From Callipepla californica brunnescens (taxonomy: Eukaryota > Chordata > Aves > Galliformes > Odontophoridae), in contig JALIRH010000013.1 in NCBI GenBank assembly GCA_023055505.1, positions 8,866,001 to 8,930,000 of the forward strand: a stretch of DNA of 64,000 bases, in the 5' to 3' direction. Below the pieces are notes generated by a model, which saw only the letters and a list, made by a program, of their open reading frames with translations, ran no database searches and had not been told where the DNA came from. Of the stretch, positions 36,965-48,010 are shown piece after piece (position 1 is the stretch's first letter; each line of letters starts with the position of its first letter). A program made the position numbers and the translations under genes.

Positions 36965-37205
36965 AGTGTCAGGGCTGGTAAGGACTGATCAGCACTAAAA
37001 CCCCTAATTTTTTGCCTGCAAATAATTTCAAGTGTCACCTGCAGTAATGCGCCTCATCGAAGTGTAACACGTTGTACTACATCTGATGAGGCAGCTATTA
37101 ATTCACTTTGGTGACATTTCTCCAATTTTCCTCAAGTCTGCGGTGAAAACTGGGGAGTCTCCTCTTAATTGCTCTCTAGTGCTTTTAATCTACAAAAAGT
37201 AACAC
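36965..37205. promoter_or_regulatory. Strong candidate cis-regulatory element
   Basis: It contains CTAATTTTTTGCCTGCAAAT near 37004, an E-box CACCTG (37036-37041), CpG-bearing words (ATGCGCC, ATCGAAG, ACACGTTG), a TATTAATT core (37097-37104) and CTTAATTGC near 37164. CpG retention in a CpG-poor desert and closely packed homeodomain and bHLH cores are the grounds for the call. Confidence 0.38.
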
Positions 37206-39060
37206 CATTACCAGTGTACTGGTGTACGTGATCTTAGCTGATACTGTTTAAATAAAGTTGAGCACATGCATGCAATGTGGAATATAAGATTCTGAGCCAG
37301 TGTGTGCAAACTTCTGGTTTGAAAGATATTTGTGCTCCACCCATTTGGAGGTAACATTCACATTTTCACACCCGACCAGAGATAAATTCATACATGCTTT
37401 CTGGAGGAGTAAGGCCATCATTTCAAAAGACAGTCAGTTAGTGGAAATGCCTTAGAATCAGTGACGCCCATGTTTAAATTGCATTAAAATATCTCCCTCT
37501 GAAGCTCTGATTGGCACAAAGATATGTACTAGCTTAACATTGTCTGTCTTCCATCTTTTGCAGTGTGTGCTCCTTCAACATTTCTGTTTTCTGCTTATTT
37601 CACTAACAGCCTGCAGGTTTGGAGTACTTTGGGATCTAACTTTCATAAGAAAATTCAAGTTAGAATCTTTTCTGGCCTACTCATACCCTTTCGCTCTGGC
37701 ATCCAAGCAAGGAATAAATTGCTACATCCTTATTATTATTTAATTCTAGAAAGTTACTAATAAAAATGAAGAAAAAATGCAGAACAGAAAACTGTAAAAA
37801 AAATCAGTTTTTCTTTAGAATTTTTAAGTCAGGTAGGAATAATGCAGAACAAAGGCACATCTTCCCTTTGCACAAAGGCAGTCCAGGTCTTACCACTGAT
37901 GTTCACCTCATGAATCACCTCAGAGTTTTTTCACCCATTACCATCCTAGGTATTTTATTGTCATTCTTGGATCACAAGTTAAATTTTAGAGGAAACTGAC
38001 ATGGAGTGCTTAGGACAGTGCCATGAAGTACAGCTGAGTAGTCTGGTGACAATTAACATCTATAGAGAAAATTATGGGAAGCATTAAATGATGTAAGTCC
38101 TATAAATACTGACAGTGATATTTCTGATGTCTGTTGAAAAAAATAAAATTGTTTTAATAGACAAAGTGATGAAGGCATACACACATACACAGAATAACCC
38201 ATAGAATAGACAGCCTGGAATGAAAAAGCAACACATACAGGACACATCCTCTCTTTAAGGACTCATTCTCAATATGAAAGCTGATTGTTGAGGACAAAAG
38301 ACATAGCGCAGATGAAGCAAGGTCAGAAAGGTGGGTAAAAATAAGAGAGTTATTATGTCTTTTCTGAAAGCAGAAGCAGATTAGAAAGTAGGTCAGAGAG
38401 CGCAGGAAAAATGTTATTTGTACTCTGTCAATTTGCAAAGGACATACGTATCTGAATGGCATGAATTTGTAGCAACCTCTTATTTTAGTTCCAGGGAGTG
38501 ACATATTCCATATTATTTCTTCTTATTAGTGGTATTACAATAGATCTGTCTGTTTTGTTGTTTGTTTTTCTGAAGATTATTCTACCAAAATCCAAATTCC
38601 ACTGTGAATGACATCGCACAACTGAACAATAGGAGAAAGACTTTAATGGAAGAGCCTATGGACTATGCAAGGCAGGCAAAGTAGGGCACCAGCATGAGGA
38701 GGGAAGGGGTTTATCAGCAGTCACATAGCAAAACAGGAAACAAAGTCAGTCTGCATGTCCCAGATCATGGCCACATCTGTGAACAACATATGAATCTAAT
38801 AGTTACAGCATTTTATATTTTTCCCTCGTGTCTCAAAATGACTATTTGATGACTGACAGGTTTTTAATTGTTTGGGAAATGGAAATTCCTCATTTTGTCA
38901 ACATCTTGCTACCTTATTTTTAACCTGCTTCCCTCAAGTAATAAGTGTTAAGATCAAGTGTGTTGTCTATGGAGTTTCAGGTGAAAGGGAAAAAGATAGA
39001 GAAAAACAAGGAGTCAGCTCCATTCCTGCTCCAGAAATTCAAACAAATCTGATACACTGA
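37206..39060. other. Non-coding interval with an isolated acceptor-like site
   Basis: AT-rich. A good acceptor-like sequence (CTTCCATCTTTTGCAG, ending at 37562) precedes a 65-codon open frame, but no donor or partner exon can be paired with it. No other feature is recognised. Confidence 0.4.
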
Positions 39061-39247
39061 CAGAATCCACAGAATCACAGAATTGTAGGGATTGGAAGGG
39101 ACCTCTAGAGATAATCAAGTCTAACCCCCTGCCAAAGCAGCTCCCTAGCCCAGGTTGCACAGGTAGGCATCCAGGTAGGTCTTGAATGTTGTCAGAGAAG
39201 GGGACTCCACCACCTCTCTGGGCAACCTGTGCCAGTGCTCTGTCAGA
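39061..39247 (-). mobile_element. CR1 LINE 3' end fragment (minus strand)
   Basis: Read on the plus strand, the fragment starts with degenerate CACAGAAT octamers, the reverse complement of the CR1 terminal ATTCTRTG repeats. It continues with GGATTGGAAGGGACCTCTAG and the canonical CCCCCTGCC, CTAGCCCAGGTTGCACAG and CTCTGGGCAACCTGTGCCAG landmarks. It stops near 39247, so it is a severely 5'-truncated copy of about 187 bp. Retention of the octamer repeats marks the true 3' end and the minus orientation. Confidence 0.95.
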
Positions 39248-42239
39248 TCTTCTGTGTTGCTAAACGTTAACTGATGAAAACACAGTGAAAACAGAATGAC
39301 ACACTCTTTCCCACTAAGAGGTCAGTCATCATTACCTTCTTTTTCAGACATCAAAGATATCCCACAGCATCCCACATTAGAAATATAAACAGACTGCTAC
39401 TGTTACTACTTGTTCTTGTTTAGAACAACCATTGCAGCATGGGCACAGATTCAGCTGACCTACAGCTGCTGGTAAGGAACAACTACTTACAGTTGAGCCT
39501 TAAATCAGTGTCTGAATTTAAGGTCATGAGGGCAGCATGCAGTGGAGAAGCTGCAGTCATGATATTATCTCTTCTTCCAGCCAAATACAAAGAGCTGAGC
39601 CTGTTCTGAAATCACCATAGACCCTTCATGCTATTCAGTATGGTATATTCAAGTAAAACACCACTGACTGCTTCTGAATGCAGGCATCAGTGCTCTGATG
39701 AGCCTCCAAACATCCTACCCGAACATCCTACCAGAACAGCTGGGATGTGTAATGCAGTCAGGTTTCCTAAACAATGCTATAACCCTCACAACCCTCACAA
39801 GAAACTCCCAAAAGATTAAATCCACACAATTTCCTTTCTACCTGTTTAGAGGTGTTCTGATTTACTACTTTTTTGTTTGTTTTTCCCACTCTTTTGGTGT
39901 TGCAGAAACTGGACAGGCAAACAAAAACCAACCATTACTCGTGACAGAGAGATGAAAACTGAGTAGTGAAGAGAAAGCTCTCAAAACTGTGCCTGTAAAT
40001 GTACTTTCAGTGCAAGATGCTCTATAGTATGCAAGGGCACAATTGGAAAAGGCTGAGCTATTTTCATTGCTTTAAAAAGTCAGTTTTTTTTTTTCTCTTC
40101 CTTACATACCTTTTTTAAACTGGAAAACAGTACTTTTGGGTACACATATAAGAAAATGAAGAAAAAAAATGGATTTCATTTTTTCCCCCTAAAAAATGGT
40201 CACAGTTAATATCATTCAACTTTGTTTTAATATTTATGTGTTGAAACTAGAAAACAAAACATTTCTGCGGTAAAAGAGAGAAATATAACCCGATTCTGAC
40301 AGCAGATTGCCTTTTTCATTTATTACATAAGGGAAAGATGCATTCAACTAATTTTTTACATCTATACAATAATGTACTGAAAGTCTTACAATATTACTGC
40401 TTAGCTCTCAAGGACATTCAAAACCATTTTTGCCTTTAGAAGCCTATTGCTTTTCCCATGTATTTTATCTAGATTTCTGCTTCATGTTCTCTAGAATTAT
40501 TTTTCCTTAGTTTCAAGTATCAGAGGCTGAAATCTTATCCCAAATAAGTAACTGACATGTAATTCATATTCAAAAGATCTTTCTTCAAGCTTATTACCGA
40601 AGTAATTGCTTTCATTCTTAAGATTTGAGTAATATAAGCAAAGCAATCCTATTACTAACCTTCATAGAAGTAAAAAATGTATGTAACTTCTAACAAGCTC
40701 ACAAAAAATGCATCAGTGTTTTAGCACTGTATTTCTAATGGGCATTTACTGTGCAATAACATAAGGAAGAGTTTCCAATGTGTCCTATCTACCATTAGAC
40801 ATACTCATATTAATCATTTCTATTCTCAGAAAAATAATTCATGCGCTCTCTGGTCTGTAATGAAATATTTATTGTAGTTACAAAATCCAAATTCTTGAGC
40901 TTCAGCTGTGTAGATTTTGTTTTTAATTTGTATTGCTATCCTTGGCTTCTAACCTCTTCACACAAGCTTTCAAAGGAGATAATCAAAGCAGCAGAAAACT
41001 AATCAAGATTGCAGCAGAACAAGTGTATAGTCACAGCGTTTAGAATGTAACAAGCTTAGTGATTAAAAAGTTGTGATCCTACAATGATTCGTTTCCATTA
41101 GAGATATAGCCCTCAGGATCATTTTCTGAGCACAATAATTTATAAGCTTAATATTTAACATAGTCTTGAAATTAATTTTGTTCCCCTCAATTCTTGTTGG
41201 TGTTTAATTTTCACACGACTGTTTTATTGAACCAAGATACAACAATGACACTTTAGAAACTTGAAGGTGTCTGTCTTTCTCTGCACTAGTTTACCTGTAA
41301 ATACTGCAGAGAAATGCGAATAGTAAGTCCTCTAAATACAAACCTCTCTTGTACAATGAAGTTATTAAAATTGCAGATACACAGCCCTCAGCTTTAGCTC
41401 TATAATAACTGTAGCTGTATTCAGCAGCTACAAAGGGACAGGATAATTTCTTTTGGAGGCAAAGACATTCCTGGGTGGAAATGAACGCTCAAAAATTCTC
41501 TGGAGTAACATAGGGCAGCACACGAAGAGAATCCTAGCAGAACATTAATCTGAACAGGAAATTTAGTTCCGATACTTGAGGATATTTACTATTATTCTTT
41601 GCTCCCCTATTTTGGTTGGGAAGAACATTCTATGAAGGACAACACAGACAGAATAGTTTTCTGGCAACCACACAATTGTAAGGATCAAAAGGACTACAAC
41701 AGTTCTGACAGAACAGAGCACACATCACTGTGGTCCGACTGAAAAAATTACTTTTCCTTCAAATTTAACCTTTCATGAGGTGTCAGCTGCAATATCACAT
41801 TTGAGTGCAACACGTTGCTGACATGTTTCTCACCAAACATTTAGTCTTAAAATCCTTGCCTTTCCTGACAACAAAAAATCAAGAGCTAGAAAAGCAGACG
41901 ACTCTGTGACTGCCTGTGCTCTTAACAAATGACACATATCAGAAAAAATATACAAACATGTATACATATGTATCAGAAACTTGCACAAGCTGATTATGTA
42001 GGGCAATAGAGAAACCATTCTGTCACACCGTTTGGTACACCTCGACATCGGGATTTCATTTCTTCACGGGAACATCATGGAAAAGAGGTTTTCTACGAAA
42101 AATAAGAGAGAAAGAAAGTACAAGGAGAAGTGAGCATCTAGATCAAGATTTGGACAGAAGAGAAGATGTAGATTAGAATAAGGAAGGACGTTAAGAAGGG
42201 CAGAGGAGTTAAATACTGTTGTTAAATATTTTACTATTC
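39248..42239. other. Gene-desert interval
   Basis: AT-rich non-coding DNA. It includes two perfect-to-near tandem units (AACATCCTACCMG) at 39709-39734 and a 9-10 bp repeat AACCCTCAC at 39781-39799. No gene is recognised. Confidence 0.45.
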
Positions 42240-43014
42240 ATGCCCTGAGCCAAACCGGGTGGAATTATGTACAAACGTCCTTCGTTTGGCTTAACTGCTC
42301 AGCCATCTGACAGGAGGAGTTCTGTCTGCTTTGGAAGGAGGCAAGGCAAATGCTGACGATGACACACGGCACCACACACATCTTCTGCCCTTCCTTCTTC
42401 TCTCCCTCTCTCTGGAACAGTCAGACCAGAGCTGTCTACAATTTTGGGCCACACCGTAAGAAGACACACAGAAAATGCAGTTTCTGGAAATGTGATTAAT
42501 TAATGCGTGTAAAGCCCACTGCTTGTGGAATCCCTACACAAATCCTTGCTGCCGTCAAACAGGCGGGGCCAACCAGACGCACACTGCAATTCACGAAGTT
42601 TGGACAATCTTTTATTTTAATCAGTACTTTACTAAAATCAGAGGCTGAAACATCTGGATGGCAGGAATCCCCCCAACTGAAAATGACTGCAGAACTTTAC
42701 CTCCTTCTCACACCCAAGGTGGGATGGTGTTAAGAAATCTGCCTGGAAATCTCACCCCCACCCCTGACCTTGGCAGCCGGAGTCCCCCCGCTCCCTCCTT
42801 GCTTACCTGAGTCTTTTCTACAGCGCTTAGAAACTGAATTACTGAGAAATCACAAAATGCTGTGACACGGCCGGGCAAGTTTTTAGCAATAAAAACAATG
42901 CATGGGTGGCTGTGTAGTCGGAAGCAGACTGTTTTCTCAACCTCAACGTTTAACCTAAGAATTCCCAAACCTGAGCATCGCCTTCTGCTGCCGGACCAGA
43001 GATCAGCCTGCTCC
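42240..43014. promoter_or_regulatory. CpG-enriched block in the desert, possible promoter or enhancer
   Basis: CpG dinucleotides are clearly more frequent here than in the flanks, for example AAACGTCCTTCGTTTGG, GACGATGACACACGGC, GCCGTCAAACAGGCGGGGCC and ACACGGCCGGGC. On the minus strand a consensus splice donor CAG|GTAAGC (GT at 42806-42805) closes an open frame that begins with an ATG at 42968. The block abuts the homeodomain palindrome element at 43015-43165. It may be an orphan CpG-rich enhancer or the promoter and first exon of a minus-strand transcript. Confidence 0.35.
42807..42968 (-). other. Candidate first coding or non-coding exon, unknown product
   Basis: On the minus strand, an ATG at 42968-42966 opens exactly 54 codons to a perfect donor, ACTCAG|GTAAGC. 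The peptide starts MGILRLNVEVEKTV and ends SAVEKTQ. No signal peptide or domain is recognised. No downstream exon can be identified in the window, and the start context is unremarkable. A chance ORF beside a chance donor remains likely. Confidence 0.18.
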
Positions 43015-43165
43015 TGATTTAAAATGCATGGCTAAGTTTAAAACTTTAGTTAGGGCCAATTTCTGAATAATCCTTTAGGGATTATTGTAATTAAGGGAGC
43101 AAATCCTTAGATTCTTCTTAATTTGTGTCCATTTTAAAATCGAGTGCCACTTCTTACATCACAAA
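43015..43165. promoter_or_regulatory. Candidate cis-regulatory element with OTX/PITX-type palindrome
   Basis: The core is an 8-bp inverted repeat, AATAATCC (43066-43073) and GGATTATT (43079-43086), separated by 5 bp. Each arm contains TAATCC/GGATTA, the recognition site of K50 homeodomains (OTX, PITX, GSC, CRX). Next to it lie TTAGGGCCAATT (43050-43061), shared with 35573-35584, TGTAATTAAGG near 43087, and CTTAATTTG near 43117. The density of defined sites makes this one of the best enhancer candidates in the window. Confidence 0.42.
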
Positions 43166-44739
43166 GGAAAGAAGAAGAGGTGAAAATGGCGAAGGTTTAA
43201 ACATTAACGGCTCTTCCTGTCACCTCATGCATCTGAGCAATACAAACAGGTAGAGCATTTAAAAGTAGAAAGCCAGAAAAAAAAAAAAAAGCCAAAAAAC
43301 AAAAACCAACCAAACAAAAAACCCACAGAAACCCTGTCCTCACAAGTAAACCAGTGGAAAGCAAGCGAGATTTTAAACATGGAGAAAATAGTTGATTATG
43401 GGAACTGTTCTGTGCACAGTTAAGAAAAATACAACTCACGGACATACATGTTAAGCTGCCAGTTTGTGGGATGTCTTTGCGTTAATCCTCATACACCTGT
43501 CCGTGTAAACCCTCCCGGGCAAGAAAACATCATCCTCCTGTTTTAGAAGTACTTCTTAAGAAGCCACCAGTGACAGAAGATTTTCTAGACACCAGCATTT
43601 GTAGAGCCTTGTTTATCTTTTTAACGGGGAAAGAATGAAGTGGACAAACCGAAGTAAGGACCAGGTCGATGTGAGTTTTACAGCTCAGGAAGGAGGGAGG
43701 TGTTAAAGTCACTCAGGCAGCGATGCACACAAATGATGCGGTTTGAAAAAGGTTGAGATTCAAGGGAGATGTTATAACCACAGTGCACATACGGTAAAAC
43801 GATGCAACAAGGCAGCACTGCGGGGTTAAATCACCCTTCAGCAGCACACAGCTATAGCCCTTCATCACCTGTCATTATTTGAGAAGGACGCTCATTCTCT
43901 CTGCTTTCAGTGGCATCCTAAGAGAGGTAAAGAATAAGGCAGGAAAACCGAAACAGTGCTTACTGGGCTTAGACACTGCACAGTTTTGCTGCTATAAATC
44001 ACAGTACTGGGCAAGATACAGACCTGAATACCTCTGTTTTTGCATCTGTTAAAATGAGAACGTTTACAAATGTTTTTGAAGTAGTTCAGCAACACTCAAG
44101 GAATTATTATCATTATTATATGTAGAAGACTGAGAACTGAACAACCTGCAGCAGCTGGTGCTGCACTGCACCTCTGCGAGCACAGAAATCATATGATTCT
44201 GCGTGAATTGAAACAGGAACATAAACCTTCCAAACAGGTGAGAAATCATTAGAAAGCACATGAAACTTGGCTACTCTTAAACGATCTGCTATCTAACGGG
44301 AGGGTACTGCAACCCCCATGCAGGTGCAGATGCCATGTGGGTATTTCAAGGCTGGGGGGTACTTAGACTGCACCACGCAGTAATATGGTTTGGTTTTCTT
44401 TATGGAAACTCTATGGACAGTGAGAGAAAAGGTGGAAACTCTCATCATCTCTTTGAGAAAATCTTTTAAATTAGGAAAAAATAGTGTGTACTGATGTTTT
44501 ATATCTAAACAGTCTTAAAATCAAAACTGAATGAGGTTAAGTTTGAGATTCCCCATTCTTGTTTACACGCTTCTCAGATTACATATACTTTTCTTTTTTT
44601 TCTCCCAAGTATTTCCTTCCGAATACTGCCCATGCTGGATGACTTGGCAAGCCTTCAGAGGCAGGTGTTCAACACGTAATTATCTTACAGACTCCATAAG
44701 AATGATTGCTCCATGATACACATTTATCTTTAATCTAAT
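43166..44739. other. Non-coding interval with A-rich stretch
   Basis: An A-rich low-complexity stretch lies at 43277-43320 (A14 followed by CAAAAA and CCAACC units). Scattered CpGs persist until about 43800. No gene is recognised. Confidence 0.45.
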
Positions 44740-45190
44740 ATAGTTTACAGAGTTGTTCCCCCCCTCCCCACCCCTTTTATTTTTATTTTTTTACCCTGTG
44801 ACAAATTACTCTGTGCTTTATGGAAATGTAACATTTTGTATGAATGGCTGGAGCAGCCATGTTGCATACTAATGAGCAAGACAAAGTAGCTCCACTCTTA
44901 TTTGCAACTGGCTCAGACCTTTCCATTAGCAAATTAAAATCTGTTCAAATTTATTTACTAATATATTAGGAGAAGCTTCAGGCTGACCCCTGTTGACCTG
45001 TATTATATAGCAAACAACTGTAGCAGTGAAAATAATTAATAGAATGTATTGCACCTCCTGTTTGTTTCTCGATCACACCCTGGGGTCAGCTGGATAGTGG
45101 GCTTGCCATCTGCATTCTGTTACAAGGCCACATTTACTTAAAAATTATCAATTATATTTTGAAATGACTTTCTTTAATTGAACTCTCTTC
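44740..45190. promoter_or_regulatory. Strong candidate cis-regulatory element with DR4 nuclear-receptor site
   Basis: About 450 bp with few simple repeats apart from a C/T-rich start. TGACCC (44984-44989) and TGACCT (44994-44999) are spaced by 4 bp, so the minus strand carries AGGTCA-4-GGGTCA, a DR4 element. A third half-site, GGGTCA, lies at 45083-45088. A perfect hairpin TGGCTG-GAG-CAGCCA occupies 44845-44859. Homeodomain cores include CCATTAGC near 44924, AATAATTAATAG near 45031 and TTTAATTG near 45173. The dense, non-repetitive make-up resembles conserved vertebrate enhancers. Confidence 0.42.
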
Positions 45191-46489
45191 ATTCAGAGTA
45201 TCCTCTGTTTATTGAGTTTTTGGAAGTACATACCTGAAAACCTTTTCCATCTGAAAACCAAATCGTACCTTTCTGTACTATCCGTGTGTACTCAACAATA
45301 GCAACCAGTTACAGCAGTAAGTACCAGGTTAGTGCTATTTGGGTTGAAACACTTACAACGAACTTTCCATTGCTTTATGTATATATAAATCAAAGTAAGG
45401 AGGAGTTTCTCTAAATATCCTTTCTCCTCACTTGTTTTGATCTGTTATTTGTTCACTATTTTTCAGTTTGTTGCTGCACCAAGAGCTCTTGGTTTGCCAC
45501 ATTTATTTGAAAAAATAATTCAGATGTGTGCCTATCTGTCTTCAATGGGACTTACACGTAGCCTCAAGCTTTGCCAGTTGTGTTTGGGATTCCCCCCTCT
45601 TTCCTTCTTACTCTATTCAAAAGCATTACAGATAATGAGAAATCTCATCATATTACTACATTTTATCCCTATGGCAGATAAACAAACATGTAAGAAATCT
45701 AGCAAAATTAACAAAATCAATGCAGTAATTTTAGTTCAATGATACTATTGTGAGCACAACTGGTCCTCACTAAAAATTTGGTATATTACCAAAAATTTGA
45801 TATGTTCTCATCCAGATAAATCCTGATTGCTAATGAGAAGGTCTGCAGTATGTTGGGTTCAATTTTAGATGAACATTAGAGAGTGCTGTACTTTGCTGAT
45901 CTCTGCCTCCCTTCTTCACAAATGACCGTGGTGATCCTTCTCTCAAAAGTTATTTCTGAGGTTCCTATCCCATTTGTAAAGGAGAAGCTGATTTTGATAT
46001 TCAGAATAATAAAAAAAATTGTGAAGAAAATGTGTGATCTTCAACTGCATGGAGAGTGATTGACCAAAGTTTGATTGCCAATCAAGTGCCAGGCACGTGT
46101 ACAGGCTTCCTTTACACTGAGACTAACAGCTGCAATAAATGCTGCTGCATGGTGGCCACCTGGCAACACACAGCACTGCCAGATACAACTTTTAAGAAGA
46201 AAATACACCACCTGAACCGTATACTACTGTTGTTGTTTCACACAATGAATGCAGGCCTACTGCGTTAATATATGAATAACGCTGATCACGTCATTTGGGA
46301 AAACATGCATTTCTATACAATTCGCTTAAATAGGTATTGAAAAGTTGTATTGTTTAAATGCAAAGAGAAAATGGGCATTCTAAAATGCTATATAAACAGC
46401 ATTCAGACGCACAGAGAAGAGATTAAGAGTTGTGTCATCATGATTCTTATGAAATGAAAAAAAATTTTAACCAGAAAATGTAGGCTAAT
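45191..46489. other. Non-coding interval
   Basis: AT-rich. The plus-strand frame of about 101 codons at 45437-45742 shows no domain and is treated as chance. Confidence 0.45.
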
Positions 46490-46640
46490 GTTTTCCGTTT
46501 CGCTGTTGACCTCTGGTGGTCACATCGGATGTTTGCATGCAAAAGCAGCTCAGCAAGGAAATCACAGCAAGGCAGCCCGCGTTAATTCTGCTGCATAACA
46601 CTGGAATTTAAATTATGAATACTTGACAAGTATAATTGAA
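46490..46640. promoter_or_regulatory. Candidate element with CTCF-like site and NKX2-type palindrome
   Basis: A minus-strand CTCF-like motif lies at 46522-46507 (TGACCACCAGAGGTCA; one mismatch in the CCASYAGRKGGC core). Some 100 bp on, a perfect 15-bp palindrome ATACTTG-A-CAAGTAT occupies 46619-46633. Its arms fit the NKX2-class core (ACTTGA/TCAAGT). It is flanked by GTTAATTC and TATAATTG homeodomain cores. CpGs are retained (TTCCGTTTCGCTG, CCCGCG). Confidence 0.38.
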
Positions 46641-47794
46641 ACAGTTTAAGCAGTTCAATATTAAAAACGGATCAACTGTTCAGGGTAAAGTTGGTGGGTC
46701 AGGAGAAGTGTCAACATCCAGCAGAGTGCTTCCCAAAATTTTTGGATCCATTTATCGGTCTGTAATGGTCGTTTGGAAATAAAGACAAAACGAAGCTTCT
46801 TTACAACCAAGGACATCTCTTAATGAGAATGCCAGAGATGGAAAGAGAGAAGGCAGGAGACGGGGAATAAATAGACACACAGATGGGCAAGGCAGGCTCT
46901 GTCCTGCCCTGCTGAGGGCGGATATCTTGCATGTACAGGTAGGTAAGATTTCATGAATAAATATACTGTAGTGATGAAAATGATTTCCTGCTTTGGCATC
47001 CATGCAGTGCAATCCAGTGCTCAGGTTTATACGTGAACTCAGCTAAATACATGAGTTTTCTGGCAGTGAAGAGCAGCACTGTTGTCAGTAAAACTACACT
47101 GTGGCAGAGCCCTCTCGTGGAGATGCAGCGCATACCAGTAGAAAAAATTCCTGATCCATGTTCACTTCTTTCCTGAATTATTTTCGTGAAGCTATAGAAA
47201 GCACTGTTTGTCAGCATTAATTCACATTATATCATTTTTCATGTTTTCTGGTACTGTTTGGTTAGCTAGAGCACATGGTTTCTTATACCATGCAACAGCG
47301 CAGCTATGCCAGTAGAGCTTGCAAGATTTGAGTTGATGTTAAAAATTCCACTGCTGCCAGGCAGGTCTTTTTCCACTTCCCCCCCTTCACGAAAAGATAA
47401 GGAACAACAAACAGTAGAATTCAAAAGAAACACAGTAGAACAGGATGCTTTGCTTCCCTATTAAATAATACAGCTAACAAGGAAGTAACAATTAGCAGCA
47501 GAAGAGACAGTGACGTGGGATGTAATTACTTGGCCCTCACTTGGAGCAGAGAAACCAATAGTCATCTGTCCACTGATTTCAGCAGTCTGAGTCAAGTTCT
47601 ATTACAGTACCTTATTTACATGTCAGTCTTCACCCTTCCAAAATGGCAAACACAGATAATTATTTACTTTTCATTAGCTGTCATTCTTATGTTTGAACTT
47701 ATTAATTTCTTGAAACAAAGCTTGTGATGCTCAGCTTTTTGTTCTGAAGGGGAAAGGGGAGAGAAGGAAGATGAGAAACAACGGGAAAAAGAAA
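46641..47794. other. Non-coding interval with scattered CpGs
   Basis: Slightly more CpG up to about 47130 than in the general desert. No gene or repeat is recognised. Confidence 0.4.
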
Positions 47795-48010
47795 TGAATT
47801 ATTTTCAGTGCCGATGAATTCAGCCCCTCCACAGGGAAGATAACCACAGGAAGCTGTTAATAAGAAATCATTTGCTCTGGGAGCTCTACAAGCTCTAACT
47901 TCTCACGCTAATGATCACTCAGAATGCTACCAGCAAAGTCATTTCCCTACCTGAAGATTTGATCACAGCGTCCTTGAAGAGGAACATATGTTGATTGCTT
48001 TTCTTTTTAA
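47795..48010. promoter_or_regulatory. Candidate cis-regulatory segment
   Basis: It contains TGTTAATAAG near 47856, a repeated AGCTCTA word (GGGAGCTCTACAAGCTCTAA near 47880), CGCTAATGATC near 47906, and ACCACAGG near 47843 (a RUNX-type core). Non-repetitive texture and motif mix are the only support. Confidence 0.27.

Noticed and set aside
37540..37760. Possible exon after the acceptor-like TTTTGCAG at 37562
   Set aside because: The frame is short and AT-rich, no donor follows in a sensible place, and the peptide is unrecognised.
38154..38504. 116-codon minus-strand open frame
   Set aside because: Hydrophobic and Cys/Leu/Ser-rich as expected from AT- and pyrimidine-rich DNA. No family resemblance, and overlapped by a second frame.
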